The notes under the pieces were generated by a model. That model made no database searches. It was not told where the DNA came from and saw nothing but the letters and a program-made list of their open reading frames with translations. A program made the translations under genes and the position numbers. A stretch of 64,000 nucleotides of DNA from CAVTWS01 sp963738445. GTDB taxonomy: Bacteria; Actinomycetota; Acidimicrobiia; Acidimicrobiales; SHLQ01. Positions 33,566-41,973 of this stretch are shown here, one piece after another. Numbering within the stretch: position 1 is the first letter of the stretch; each line of letters opens with the position of its first letter. The stretch lies in the NCBI GenBank assembly GCA_963738445.1, contig CAVTWS010000023.1:1-64000 (forward strand), given 5' to 3'.

Positions 33566-34981
33566 ATGACGACCTTCGCGGCGATCCTGGCCACGCATGC
33601 GCAACGCCAGCCGGCCAAGCTCGCAGTCGTCGCGGGCGACGCCCGGCTGACCTACGCCGAGCTCGACGGACGGGTCGCACGCGTGGCCCGACGGCTGGCC
33701 GGGGCCGACGTGCACCCCGGAGATGTGGTGTCGTCTCAGTTGCCCAACTGCGCCGAGGCCATGGTGCTCGCGCTGGCGGCCAACCGTCTCGGCGCAGTGC
33801 ACAACCCGATCGCCACCATCGCCGGTCCGCGCGAGATCGACTTCGTGCTCGGGCAGGCCGCCAGCCGAGTGTTCGTCGACACGGCCGACCACGAGCTCCT
33901 GCGGATCGACGAGTCCGACGACGCCGCTCCCATCGATCCGCCGGCGCCGGCGGACGTACCCCGATTCCTCGTGTACACGTCGGGCTCCACCGCCGAGCCC
34001 AAGGGCGCCTTGCACTCCGACGCCACGTTGCTCACCGAGTGCGCAGCACAGTCGGCCTACCACGAGATGCGCACCGACGAGGTCTTCGTGATGCCGTCTC
34101 CGGTCGCGCACGTCTCGGGCCTCATCTATGGCGTTCTCCTACCCTTGTACCTCGGCGCCACCAGCGTGCTTCTGGCCCGATGGGACCCGACGGAGTTCCT
34201 CGAGGCGATCGAACGGGAACGGGGCACGTTCTCGGGTGGTGCCACCCCATTCCTCCAAGGCGCCACCGACCATCCTGACCTGGACCGCTTCGACCTCTCG
34301 ACGTTCCGGCTCTTCCCCTGTGGGGGCGCCGACGTTCCGCCCGACCTCATCCGACGCGCGCAGTCTCGCCTCGGGGTGCGCACTGGCCGCGGCTACGGAT
34401 CGACCGAGTTCCCGAGCATCACGTCGTCGGCCGGCCCCGGCGAGGCGGACGAACGGCGGGCCGAGACCGACGGCCGACCCATCGGTAGGAATCGCATCCG
34501 GCTCGCCGACGGGGAGATCGAGGCCATTGGGCCCGAGATGTTCCTCGGGTATCTCGACAGTTCGCTCGACGCCGACGCGTTCACGGCTGACGGATGGCTG
34601 CGCACCGGCGACCTCGGCACGATCGATGCCGACGGCTACCTCACCGTCACGGGTCGGGCCAAGGATGTGGTCATCCGGAACGGTGAGAAGATTCCGGCCC
34701 GGGAGGTCGAGGCCATGCTGGCGCAGCATCCGTCGGTGGCGCGGGTCGCCGTGGTGGCGCTGGCCGACCCGCGCACCGGTGAGCGAGCATGCGCGTGCGT
34801 CGTGGTCGCTCACGGGCTACCGACGCCCACACTCGACGATCTGGCCGCGTTCTGCTTCGAACGAGGCCTGGCCAGGCGTCGGCTCCCCGAACAGCTGGTG
34901 CTCGTCGAAGCTCTCCCGCTGACCCCCCAAGGCAAGGTCGACAAGCGTGCCCTGCGCGACCGTTTTGGTTCCCATCGGTAG
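33566..34981 (+). CDS. AMP-forming acyl-CoA synthetase (FadD-like ligase)
   Basis: 471 residues from the ATG at 33566, directly after the acyl-CoA dehydrogenase pair. All adenylation motifs are present: the phosphate loop VYTSGSTAEPKGALHS, YGSTEFP, WLRTGDLG, GRAKDVVIRNGEKIPAREVE and the C-terminal catalytic Lys motif LTPQGKVDKRAL. It activates a carboxylic acid through an acyl-adenylate and forms the CoA thioester, the entry step for the catabolism encoded nearby. The short length suggests a compact subfamily. It is the only complete large gene at this end of the cluster. Confidence 0.9.
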   Translation: MTTFAAILATHAQRQPAKLAVVAGDARLTYAELDGRVARVARRLAGADVHPGDVVSSQLPNCAEAMVLALAANRLGAVHNPIATIAGPREIDFVLGQAASRVFVDTADHELLRIDESDDAAPIDPPAPADVPRFLVYTSGSTAEPKGALHSDATLLTECAAQSAYHEMRTDEVFVMPSPVAHVSGLIYGVLLPLYLGATSVLLARWDPTEFLEAIERERGTFSGGATPFLQGATDHPDLDRFDLSTFRLFPCGGADVPPDLIRRAQSRLGVRTGRGYGSTEFPSITSSAGPGEADERRAETDGRPIGRNRIRLADGEIEAIGPEMFLGYLDSSLDADAFTADGWLRTGDLGTIDADGYLTVTGRAKDVVIRNGEKIPAREVEAMLAQHPSVARVAVVALADPRTGERACACVVVAHGLPTPTLDDLAAFCFERGLARRRLPEQLVLVEALPLTPQGKVDKRALRDRFGSHR

Positions 34982-35053
34982 TTCGTTGATTCGCTGAGTG
35001 GGTCGGCGGTGCGCGGGCTGCGTTCACCCCCGTCGCCTACGTAGGATTCTCCG

Positions 35054-35674
35054 ATGCCCCTTGATCTCCCCGCGCTCGTCGGACCTGGCCACACGGCGTT
35101 GCTCACGGTGGAGGTACAAGAGGACGTGGTCGGAAGGCGCTCGATCCTGCCCGATCTGGCCCAGGCCGCGACCAGCATCCTGCCCAACATCGCTGCGCTC
35201 GCTCGTGCCGCGCGCGCCATGGACATCCCTGTGGTGCACTGCACCGTAGAGAGGCGGCCCGACCAGCTCGGGTCGAGCAAGAACGCGCGTCTCTTCGGGG
35301 CCACGAGCAAGCTGCGGCCCCGCGGCGCGCCCGGCCCCGCCCCGAAGGCCGTGTTGCATGCCGGGCTCGGCGCACAACCCGGCGACCTCGTCATGGCGAG
35401 GCTGCACGGTCTTTCGGCCCTCAACGACACCGGCGTCGACGCGGCGCTGCGCAACATGGGGATCAGGACCATTGTGGCCACCGGCGTGTCGATCAATGTC
35501 GCGCTGCTCGCCACCGTGATCGACGGCGTGAACCGCGGCTACCAGGTGATCGTTCCGCGCGACGCCGTTGCCGGGGTGGGGGAGGAGTACGTCGAAGCCG
35601 TGCTCGCCAACACCATCTCGCTCCTGGCCACGATCTCCACCACGGCCGAGCTCCTGGCGATATGGTCACGTTGA
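35054..35674 (+). CDS. isochorismatase-fold protein lacking the usual catalytic triad
   Basis: 206 residues, complete. The fold pattern is that of isochorismatase-like cysteine hydrolases: TALLTVEVQEDVVG, VVHCTVERRPDQLG, the LHGLSALNDTGVDAAL helix, IVATGVSINVALLATVIDGV and VPRDAVAGVGEEYVEAVL. However, the three catalytic positions are changed. Glu replaces Asp in VEVQED, Arg replaces Lys before LHG, and the Cys expected in the TGVS-x-x-C block is absent. It probably binds rather than hydrolyses a small ligand, or uses another mechanism. A degraded paralogue is at 24066-24553. Confidence 0.75.
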   Translation: MPLDLPALVGPGHTALLTVEVQEDVVGRRSILPDLAQAATSILPNIAALARAARAMDIPVVHCTVERRPDQLGSSKNARLFGATSKLRPRGAPGPAPKAVLHAGLGAQPGDLVMARLHGLSALNDTGVDAALRNMGIRTIVATGVSINVALLATVIDGVNRGYQVIVPRDAVAGVGEEYVEAVLANTISLLATISTTAELLAIWSR

Positions 35675-35768
35675 GCGAGCGGCCAGTTTTTCAGAGCGGC
35701 GGCGCGACGCAGGAATGGGTTGACCGCCTCAGGCCGACCGATCGGTCGCTGTTTACCCTTGCCGAGGA

Positions 35769-38474
35769 ATGGAGCTCACCCTCGCGCCCGTCGAAACCGA
35801 GCTGCCGCGTGTCTTCACCCGCCCGGCGAGGCGCCTCGACCTGCGTCGGCTCGTCGGTGACACCGCAATGCTGGCGCTGCTCCTCTACGCCGGCGGCCGG
35901 TTCCTCTGGTGGCGCACCCGGCAGCTGACCGACGTCGGTCCGGCCGGGTGGTCGTTCTGGCTCGTCGAGGCCGCGGCCGTGATCTCGATCGTCCTCACCG
36001 CCGTGGTCGTCATGGGGCGACGCTCGGCCCGGGGTACCGCGCCCCGGCCCGACGGTCGCTTCAGCCTCGACGTGCTCATTCCGGTGGCGAACGAGCCGCT
36101 CGCCATGGTGCGCCAGACGATCCTCGCCGCTCGGAGGATCACGTACCCGGCGACGGTCCTCGTCTGCAACGACGGCCGCCTGGCCGGCAATCCTCACTGG
36201 CGCGACGTCGAGCTCCTGGCCGACGAGCTGGGCGTTCGGTGCACGACCCGCACCACTGGTCGGCCCGGCAAGGCCGGCAACATGAACGCCGCCCTGCGCT
36301 ACAGCTCCGGTGACCTGTTCCTGGTCCTCGATGCCGATCACGTGGTCACCCCTGACGTCGGTCGGCGGCTCCTCGGGTGGTTCAACGACCCCGATGTGGC
36401 GTTCGTGACCACCTCCCAGCAGTTCCACGGCGGCGACGAGGACCCGCTCAATCCCGAGGAACCGGTCTTCTACCAGGCGATCCAGCCCGGCCGTGACGCA
36501 TCGGGACTCGCGTTCTCGACCGGGAACGGTGTCGCGTACCGGCGCCGGGCGATCGACGACGTGGGCGGGTTCAGTGAGTGGAGCATCGTCGAGGACCTCC
36601 ACACCTCGATGCTGCTGCACGACGCCGGCTGGTCGAGCGTGTTCCACCCCGGATCGGTGAGCATCGGCGTCAGCCCCACCACGTCGGCCGAGTACGCGCG
36701 TCAGCGGCTCCGCTGGGCGACGGACAGCCTACGGATCCTGTTCTTCGACTGCCCGCTGCGCCGGCGGGGGCTGTCGTGGCGCGGCCGGATGCTCTACACC
36801 CACGTCCTGGCCACCTACCTGCTCGTCGCCGTCCAGATCGGTTTCCTGCTCGGCCCACCGGCCTGGATCCTGGGGCGCATCGCGGTGATGCCGGCCGTGC
36901 CGGTCGTCGACCAGGCGAGCCATCTCCTTCCCTGGCTGGCGGCGGTCGGGGTGGCCCTCGTCTCCTGGGGTGGAGGCCGAGGCGCGGTCCGGTCGTGGCG
37001 CACCACGTTCTTCCTCGCGCCGTTGTTCTGGGTCGCCATCTACCAGGCGTTGCGGCCCCGCCCCCGCCCCGGCGGCGCGACCTCGAAGGACCGCGAGCGG
37101 CGGATCTCGGCGCTGCTCGTTCTGATCGCGGTGCCGACGATGATGCTGATCGGCTCCCTCGTCGTCGCCGTCGTCGACCCCCGGTCCGGGGGTTCCGACC
37201 TCGCGGTCGTGTGGGCGGCGATGCTGTGCGCGACGGCCATCGGACCCCTGCTGCGGGTCGGGCCCCGGGCCCGCTGGCCGCGGGTGGTCCAGACCGTCGT
37301 GATCTTCTCCGCGCTCGCCGTGGCCGGAGGCGCAGTTGCGACGGCCCGCCTGGATTGGCGGGCCCCGGGTTCGATGTTCGCCTCGATGCGAGTCGACACC
37401 CAGGAAGACGGCGTGGTTGTCGCCCTCAACGAGTTCGGTGACCAGTACGTGCTCGGGCCGTCGGTGAGCGCACCGTTCGCCGCTCCCGCCCCGGCACCTG
37501 ACGTTTCACCCGCGGCGGCGACCGATCCCGAACCCGTGGTCGTCGAACCGGTCCGCGCCCGCCTGGAGCCCGGTGAGGGGATCTACGTCGGCTTCACCGA
37601 CGACGGTGTCCCGTACGACCTCGGGGGCGTCGGGGAATGGTCCGACGTGGTCGGGGCGCCCCGGATCGTCCACTGGTACCAGCAATGGGGCAGTGGTGAG
37701 ACCCGCTTCCGCGGCGACTGGCTCGCCGCCGTCGCCGACGCCGGCGCGGTACCCATGGTGTCGTGGGAGGCCTGGGCCAAACCCGACGGCTACGCGTCGC
37801 CCGACCAGGAGCTCGGCCGCCTCGCCGACATCGCCTCGGGCCGACACGACGACTACATCCGAGCGTGGGCGCAGGGCGCCGCCGAGTACGGTCGACCCCT
37901 CCTCCTCCGGCCCTTCCACGAGATGAACGGGTACTGGTACCCCTGGTCGGTGGGGGAGAACGGCAACACGGCAGCCGACTTCGTCGCCGCCTGGCGACAC
38001 GTCCACGCAGTGTTCGACGAGGCCGGCGCAACGAACGTGTCGTGGGTCTGGTCGATCAACACCCTGGCCGAGTTCGACCAGGGGCGGGGCGTGCAGGACT
38101 ACTACCCCGGCGACGACGTCGTCGACTGGGTCGCGACTTCGGGGTTCAACTGGGGGATCAGCCAGTACTGGAGCCACTGGCAGACCTCGGCCGACGTCTT
38201 CACGGAGACCTACGAGCTGCTGGCCGGGTTCGGCAAGCCGGTCATGTTCGCCGAGGTCGGGTCCGACGCGAGCGGCGGCGATCCCGTCGCCTGGGTGTCG
38301 GAGGCGATGGCGACCTTCGCCGGGATGCCCCAGCTCCACGCCGTGGTCTGGTTCGACCACAGCTACGACGGCACCGCTGACTTCCGGCTCGACGCCGACG
38401 AGCTCGAGGCCCTGCGCGCCGCAGTGGCGCGCGATCCCCGGCTGCAACTCGAGCTGACCCTCGTCGACTCCTGA
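35769..38474 (+). CDS. processive GT2 synthase fused to a GH26 glycoside hydrolase
   Basis: 901 residues; GAGGA lies 5 bases before the ATG. Two N-terminal membrane spans are followed by a GT2 domain with LVLDADHV (D188, D190), IVEDLHTS (E275, D276) and QRLRW (Q312-W316). These are the D, DxD, ED, QxxRW set of processive cellulose/hyaluronan-type synthases. Further membrane spans lie at about 335-420 and 450-530. After a Pro/Ala linker a GH26 domain begins near residue 605. Its acid/base is Glu718 (RPFHEMNG) and its nucleophile Glu829 (FAEVGSD). GH26 includes beta-mannanases and related endo-glycanases. The fusion suggests synthesis and export of a beta-glycan with built-in trimming outside the membrane. 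It opens the polysaccharide cluster. Confidence 0.88.
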   Translation: MELTLAPVETELPRVFTRPARRLDLRRLVGDTAMLALLLYAGGRFLWWRTRQLTDVGPAGWSFWLVEAAAVISIVLTAVVVMGRRSARGTAPRPDGRFSLDVLIPVANEPLAMVRQTILAARRITYPATVLVCNDGRLAGNPHWRDVELLADELGVRCTTRTTGRPGKAGNMNAALRYSSGDLFLVLDADHVVTPDVGRRLLGWFNDPDVAFVTTSQQFHGGDEDPLNPEEPVFYQAIQPGRDASGLAFSTGNGVAYRRRAIDDVGGFSEWSIVEDLHTSMLLHDAGWSSVFHPGSVSIGVSPTTSAEYARQRLRWATDSLRILFFDCPLRRRGLSWRGRMLYTHVLATYLLVAVQIGFLLGPPAWILGRIAVMPAVPVVDQASHLLPWLAAVGVALVSWGGGRGAVRSWRTTFFLAPLFWVAIYQALRPRPRPGGATSKDRERRISALLVLIAVPTMMLIGSLVVAVVDPRSGGSDLAVVWAAMLCATAIGPLLRVGPRARWPRVVQTVVIFSALAVAGGAVATARLDWRAPGSMFASMRVDTQEDGVVVALNEFGDQYVLGPSVSAPFAAPAPAPDVSPAAATDPEPVVVEPVRARLEPGEGIYVGFTDDGVPYDLGGVGEWSDVVGAPRIVHWYQQWGSGETRFRGDWLAAVADAGAVPMVSWEAWAKPDGYASPDQELGRLADIASGRHDDYIRAWAQGAAEYGRPLLLRPFHEMNGYWYPWSVGENGNTAADFVAAWRHVHAVFDEAGATNVSWVWSINTLAEFDQGRGVQDYYPGDDVVDWVATSGFNWGISQYWSHWQTSADVFTETYELLAGFGKPVMFAEVGSDASGGDPVAWVSEAMATFAGMPQLHAVVWFDHSYDGTADFRLDADELEALRAAVARDPRLQLELTLVDS

Positions 38475-38796
38475 CTGCGCTCAGCCGGCGTGAGGCCTCG
38501 TCGAGGCTCGGGCGGTGGTTCGCTCGAACACCACCGATGATGTGGGCGACCCTCGAAGTGGCGCTCCCTGAGTTGGGCGCCTCGATCAAGAACCGGACCG
38601 GTCTGACGCCGCGCGAGTCGGCTTCGGCGAAGCGAAGGAGACGACGATCGCTACGACGCCCACCCCCGAAAGCCCAGCTCAGGAGCTAGGATCATTTGCA
38701 CGTCCAGCGTGCCCGCCGAACGACTCGGACGCGTTTCCGGCACCCTTAGGTCTACACTCGGCTGCCCTCTCGGCGTAGCACCTCGAGGTCTCGACA
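38475..38796. other. intergenic region upstream of the methyltransferase
   Basis: About 320 bases with no recognised protein. It contains several short inverted repeats (for example gaggcctc next to gaggctc near 38496). Some of it may form the terminator of the synthase gene and the promoter of the next operon. A TACACT hexamer at 38753-38758 could be a -10 element, but no convincing -35 hexamer is at the right distance. Confidence 0.35.
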
Positions 38797-39543
38797 ATGA
38801 GCGTTGAACCAGCGACGGAAGCGATCGCCCCAGCTGCGGGGTCGTTGCGAGCACTCGCTCGACGCTTCGCCGGTGGCTCGGTGAAGGCGGCGGCCTACTA
38901 CTCGGGGCTTCACCACCTGGTGTTCTACCGCTACGACTACATGTTCCGTCCCGCCCAGCTGTGCCTGCTGTGTCAACTGCTCTCCGACACCGAGTCACTC
39001 GACGGACCCGTCGTCGAGATCGGGGTAGCGGCTGGGCACACGACGGTGTTCTTGAACAAGCACCTCGACGACCTGGGCTCGAGCCGATCGTATGTGTGCA
39101 TCGACACCTTCGAGGGCTTCACCGAGGCCGACGTCGCGGTCGAGCGGGAGCGAGGCAACCCTGACCGCCTCTACGCGAACGTGTTCCGGAACAATAAGGA
39201 GCACTACCTGCGCCGCACTCTGCGGAACAACAGTGTCGACCGGGTCCGCATCATCAAGTCCGATGTCGCTGCCATCGACCCGGGAGTCTTCGACGGTGCC
39301 TCCTTCTGCCTGATCGACGTGGATCTCTACGCTCCGGTCGCGGCGGCGCTTCGGGCGGCGCTGCCACGTATGGCGCCCGGTGGTGTGGTGGTCGTCGACG
39401 ACTGCGTCAGCGTCGGCGCCTACGAGGGCGCCTACGTCGCCTACATCGAGACGATTCGGGCGCTCGGCCTCGAGCCCGACATCCGGTGCGGGAAGCTGGG
39501 TGTCATCCGAGCCGGCGGAGTCTCCTCGCCCGTCTGCGCGTGA
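38797..39543 (+). CDS. TylF/MycF-type SAM-dependent O-methyltransferase
   Basis: 248 residues. The class I methyltransferase motifs are VVEIGVAAGHTTVFLNK (SAM-binding glycine loop), YVCIDTFEGF, the acidic SFCLIDVDLYAPVAAALR and GGVVVVDDCVSVGAYEGA. The D-x-D-L-Y-x-P and V-x-D-D-C blocks are those of the Mg-dependent macrocin O-methyltransferase-like family, which methylates sugar hydroxyls. It would modify a glycan or sugar nucleotide made by the surrounding glycosyltransferases. The stop overlaps the next gene's GTG by 4 bases (GTGA), so the two are coupled. Confidence 0.85.
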   Translation: MSVEPATEAIAPAAGSLRALARRFAGGSVKAAAYYSGLHHLVFYRYDYMFRPAQLCLLCQLLSDTESLDGPVVEIGVAAGHTTVFLNKHLDDLGSSRSYVCIDTFEGFTEADVAVERERGNPDRLYANVFRNNKEHYLRRTLRNNSVDRVRIIKSDVAAIDPGVFDGASFCLIDVDLYAPVAAALRAALPRMAPGGVVVVDDCVSVGAYEGAYVAYIETIRALGLEPDIRCGKLGVIRAGGVSSPVCA

Positions 39544-41897
39544 CCGCTGCGGGCTCTCGTCCGGTTGCGTGGGCCCGCTCCGACGCAGCCGTCGTAGTGG
39601 CTGTCGGCCTGGTCGTCGCGGTGGTGGTGCTCGGGCCGGCGCTGGGTCCGGGTTCCCTGTTCACGCTGGACATGGTCACCTCGCCCCACCCGGTGGTGGG
39701 GTCGGGTATCTGGGGGCTCGGACCGGAGATCCCCCGGGCCACCCCCTTCGCTGAGTTGCTGGCCGTGGTCTCGTGGGTGGTGCCGGCCTGGATGGTGATC
39801 GACGCAGTCATGGCCGGTTCCCTGGTGCTGGCCTACGCAGGGATCTTCCGGCGAACAGCCGATTGTCCGCCGGTGATCGGCCACGGCGCCGCGTTGTTGT
39901 ATGCCGCCGGCCCGTTCGTCGTCACCCGACTCGGGGTCGGGCACCTGTCGATGGTGGCAGCCATGGCTTTGTTGCCCTGGGCGGTGCCGGTGCTGCTCCA
40001 ACCCGGCCGCGACCGGTGCTCGACGCTTCGCTGGTCGGCGGCCCTGGGCGTCACCGGCGCCTATGGCGGCATCCTGGCCGGTCTTGCGGTTGGGGTGGGG
40101 GCGCTCGCCGATGTGGTCGGGGACCGCGCGACCGCAGGGCCGCGTCGGGCCCTTGCCGGACTTGCGACGTCCGGTGGGGCGTGGCTGGTGGGCCAGTTGC
40201 CGTGGCTTGTGCCCGGAGTCATCGTGCTGTCGCAGGTACCGTCGGTGGTCGACGCCAGCGCCTTCCCGTCGGGTGTCGAAAGCGTGCCCGGTGCGGCCGA
40301 ACTGTTGGCTGGGCACGGCTTCTGGCAGGAGCCGTTCCAGATCGGCACCGATCAGCCGACGGTGCTGGTGGCCGGGGCCGGCCTGGTGCTCGCCGGCGCC
40401 GCAGCGGTAGGGACGATTGGTGCGACTCGCTGGATGCGGCGGGCGTCGGTGATCGGGGCAGCGTCGGTGCTGCTGGTGCTGGCCGAGGCAGCGGCGCCCA
40501 CGCGGGGACTGTTCGAATCGCTCAGCGGCGCCGGCCCGTTGAGCGTGCTGCGGGAGCCGCATCGCTACCTGGTCCTCTACCTGGTGTGGGCGGTGCCGGC
40601 GGCGGCGACCGCCGCCGCCAACGTGGCTCGGCGATCTGAGGGGATTGCCGGCAGGGTGGCGCTGGTCGGGCCACTCGCCGTCGCCCTGGTCCTCGCCGCG
40701 CCGGGCGCCTGGTCGGCCGGTGGGCTTCTGGTGCGGGCCGACTATCCGGCGTCGTGGTCGCAGGCCCGGGCCCGGGTGGATGCCGAGCCGGGCACCGTGC
40801 TGGCGCTGCCATGGGCCCGCTACCTCGACGTTTCCTTCGCGGACGGCCGCCGGGTGTTCAACCCCGTGTACGGCTACTTCGGCGACGACGTCCTGGTGTC
40901 GGGGAATATCGGGCTCGGCGACCAGAGCGCCGAACGGGCCGATCCCCGCAACGAGGTCATCGACGAGCTTCGGTCGGTGATGCTCGACACCGGGCAGGTC
41001 AGCGGGCGCCTGGCCGAGTTGGGTGTCCGCTGGGTGATCCTGATCCGCGAGGCCAGCCACCTTCGCTACCAACCGCTCTTCACCGATCCCGGCCTCGCCC
41101 CCGTCATCGATGCTCCCGAGCTCGTGCTGTTCCATGTCGCAGGCTGGCGAGGGCCAGCGGTCGACGTCAGCGGGCGTGCCGTCGATGTCGACCGGATCCT
41201 CCCACCGCTGGTTCGGATCGCTTCATCCGAGCCGGCGGTGTGGAATCAGGCGGCGTCAACAGGCTGGCTCCAAGGCGACGCGACAACCCGAGCGAACGTT
41301 GCCGGGCTGGTCCAGCTGCCGGGCGGGAGTACGGTGGTGTGGTACTGGCCGTCGCTGCTCGTCGTCGCCGGCGACGTCATCAGCCTTGTGGCACTTGCGT
41401 GGTGCCTGCATCCCCGCCGACGGGGGAACGGGATGGGCCGAGAGAATTTGACGATGCACCTTGTGGCCCGTATATTGCCGGATCGGTCGGGTAGATTTCT
41501 CGGCCATGGGGAGTGTGGATCCATGGATGGCGCTGCGTCAAACGCTCGTGTTGCTCATCGCGCTGGCGCACGCCGGTTCGTTCTCGCCGGGATGTTTGCC
41601 CTGGTCGTGTCGTGCTCGTTGATGGTCGGACTGGGCGCATCCAGCGCCTCCGCGCAGTGCACGGTGTCGGCCGCTGATTACACGACCGGTGGCGTCCTCG
41701 ACCTCGAGGGCTACCTGGCTGCGGTCCAGGTGTGCGGCGCAGTCGTCACGCGTCCTGCTGCATCGACCGCCGGGCAGCTGTCGGTCACCGGTCGCAACTT
41801 GGCCACGGTGATCGCCTACGGTGTGGCGTTCGTCATCGTCGGCGGAGCCGTGGTCGCTGGAGCTCGCATGCGTCGTCACGGCGACGAGCTCATCTGA
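39540..41897 (+). CDS. large multi-pass membrane protein, GT-C-like, read through into a surface-protein frame
   Basis: 785 residues from the GTG at 39540. Residues about 1-440 hold ten or so hydrophobic segments separated by short loops, with an LGVGHLSMVAAMALLPWAVP stretch reminiscent of the lipid-linked sugar-transferase GT-C fold. About 440-620 is an extracytoplasmic domain, followed by a last membrane span (VVWYWPSLLVVAGDVISLVA). No named family is recognised, but position among polysaccharide genes supports a glycosyltransferase or polymerase role. The frame continues without a stop into a small surface-protein sequence that has its own promoter (41448-41476) and start (41523); the natural stop may have been lost. 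Confidence 0.7.
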   Translation: MTAAGSRPVAWARSDAAVVVAVGLVVAVVVLGPALGPGSLFTLDMVTSPHPVVGSGIWGLGPEIPRATPFAELLAVVSWVVPAWMVIDAVMAGSLVLAYAGIFRRTADCPPVIGHGAALLYAAGPFVVTRLGVGHLSMVAAMALLPWAVPVLLQPGRDRCSTLRWSAALGVTGAYGGILAGLAVGVGALADVVGDRATAGPRRALAGLATSGGAWLVGQLPWLVPGVIVLSQVPSVVDASAFPSGVESVPGAAELLAGHGFWQEPFQIGTDQPTVLVAGAGLVLAGAAAVGTIGATRWMRRASVIGAASVLLVLAEAAAPTRGLFESLSGAGPLSVLREPHRYLVLYLVWAVPAAATAAANVARRSEGIAGRVALVGPLAVALVLAAPGAWSAGGLLVRADYPASWSQARARVDAEPGTVLALPWARYLDVSFADGRRVFNPVYGYFGDDVLVSGNIGLGDQSAERADPRNEVIDELRSVMLDTGQVSGRLAELGVRWVILIREASHLRYQPLFTDPGLAPVIDAPELVLFHVAGWRGPAVDVSGRAVDVDRILPPLVRIASSEPAVWNQAASTGWLQGDATTRANVAGLVQLPGGSTVVWYWPSLLVVAGDVISLVALAWCLHPRRRGNGMGRENLTMHLVARILPDRSGRFLGHGECGSMDGAASNARVAHRAGARRFVLAGMFALVVSCSLMVGLGASSASAQCTVSAADYTTGGVLDLEGYLAAVQVCGAVVTRPAASTAGQLSVTGRNLATVIAYGVAFVIVGGAVVAGARMRRHGDELI
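41448..41476 (+). promoter_or_regulatory. sigma-70 type promoter inside the membrane-protein frame
   Basis: TTGACG (41448-41453), a 17-base spacer, then TATATT (41471-41476): near-consensus hexamers at ideal spacing, in a locally A+T-richer stretch unlike the surrounding coding DNA. It lies 46 bases upstream of the ATG at 41523 and would drive the small surface protein and perhaps the genes after it. Confidence 0.7.
41523..41897 (+). CDS. small secreted protein with sortase-type anchor
   Basis: 124 residues, in the same frame as the preceding membrane protein but with its own promoter. It has a basic N-terminus, a hydrophobic signal segment (FVLAGMFALVVSCSLMVG) and an Ala-x-Ala cleavage site (SASAQ). 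The mature region has about 45 residues with two Cys. An LSVTG sequence follows, like a variant LPxTG sorting signal, then a hydrophobic anchor (VIAYGVAFVIVGGAVVAG) and a basic tail RMRRHGDELI. It would be attached to the cell wall or the outer membrane face. No function is known. It may be a structural part of the surface layer carrying the glycan. Confidence 0.65.
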   Translation: MDGAASNARVAHRAGARRFVLAGMFALVVSCSLMVGLGASSASAQCTVSAADYTTGGVLDLEGYLAAVQVCGAVVTRPAASTAGQLSVTGRNLATVIAYGVAFVIVGGAVVAGARMRRHGDELI

Positions 41898-41973
41898 GCT
41901 GCGATCTCGAGCGGCTCCGAGCCCTGATCGACATCTGGCTCGTAGACACGCGAGCCAAAGGCGTTGTCGTGCC

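Noticed and set aside
39486..39539. Earlier start for the membrane protein at 39486
   Set aside because: It would overlap the methyltransferase by 58 bases; the GTG at 39540 overlaps its stop by 4, which is the usual coupling here.
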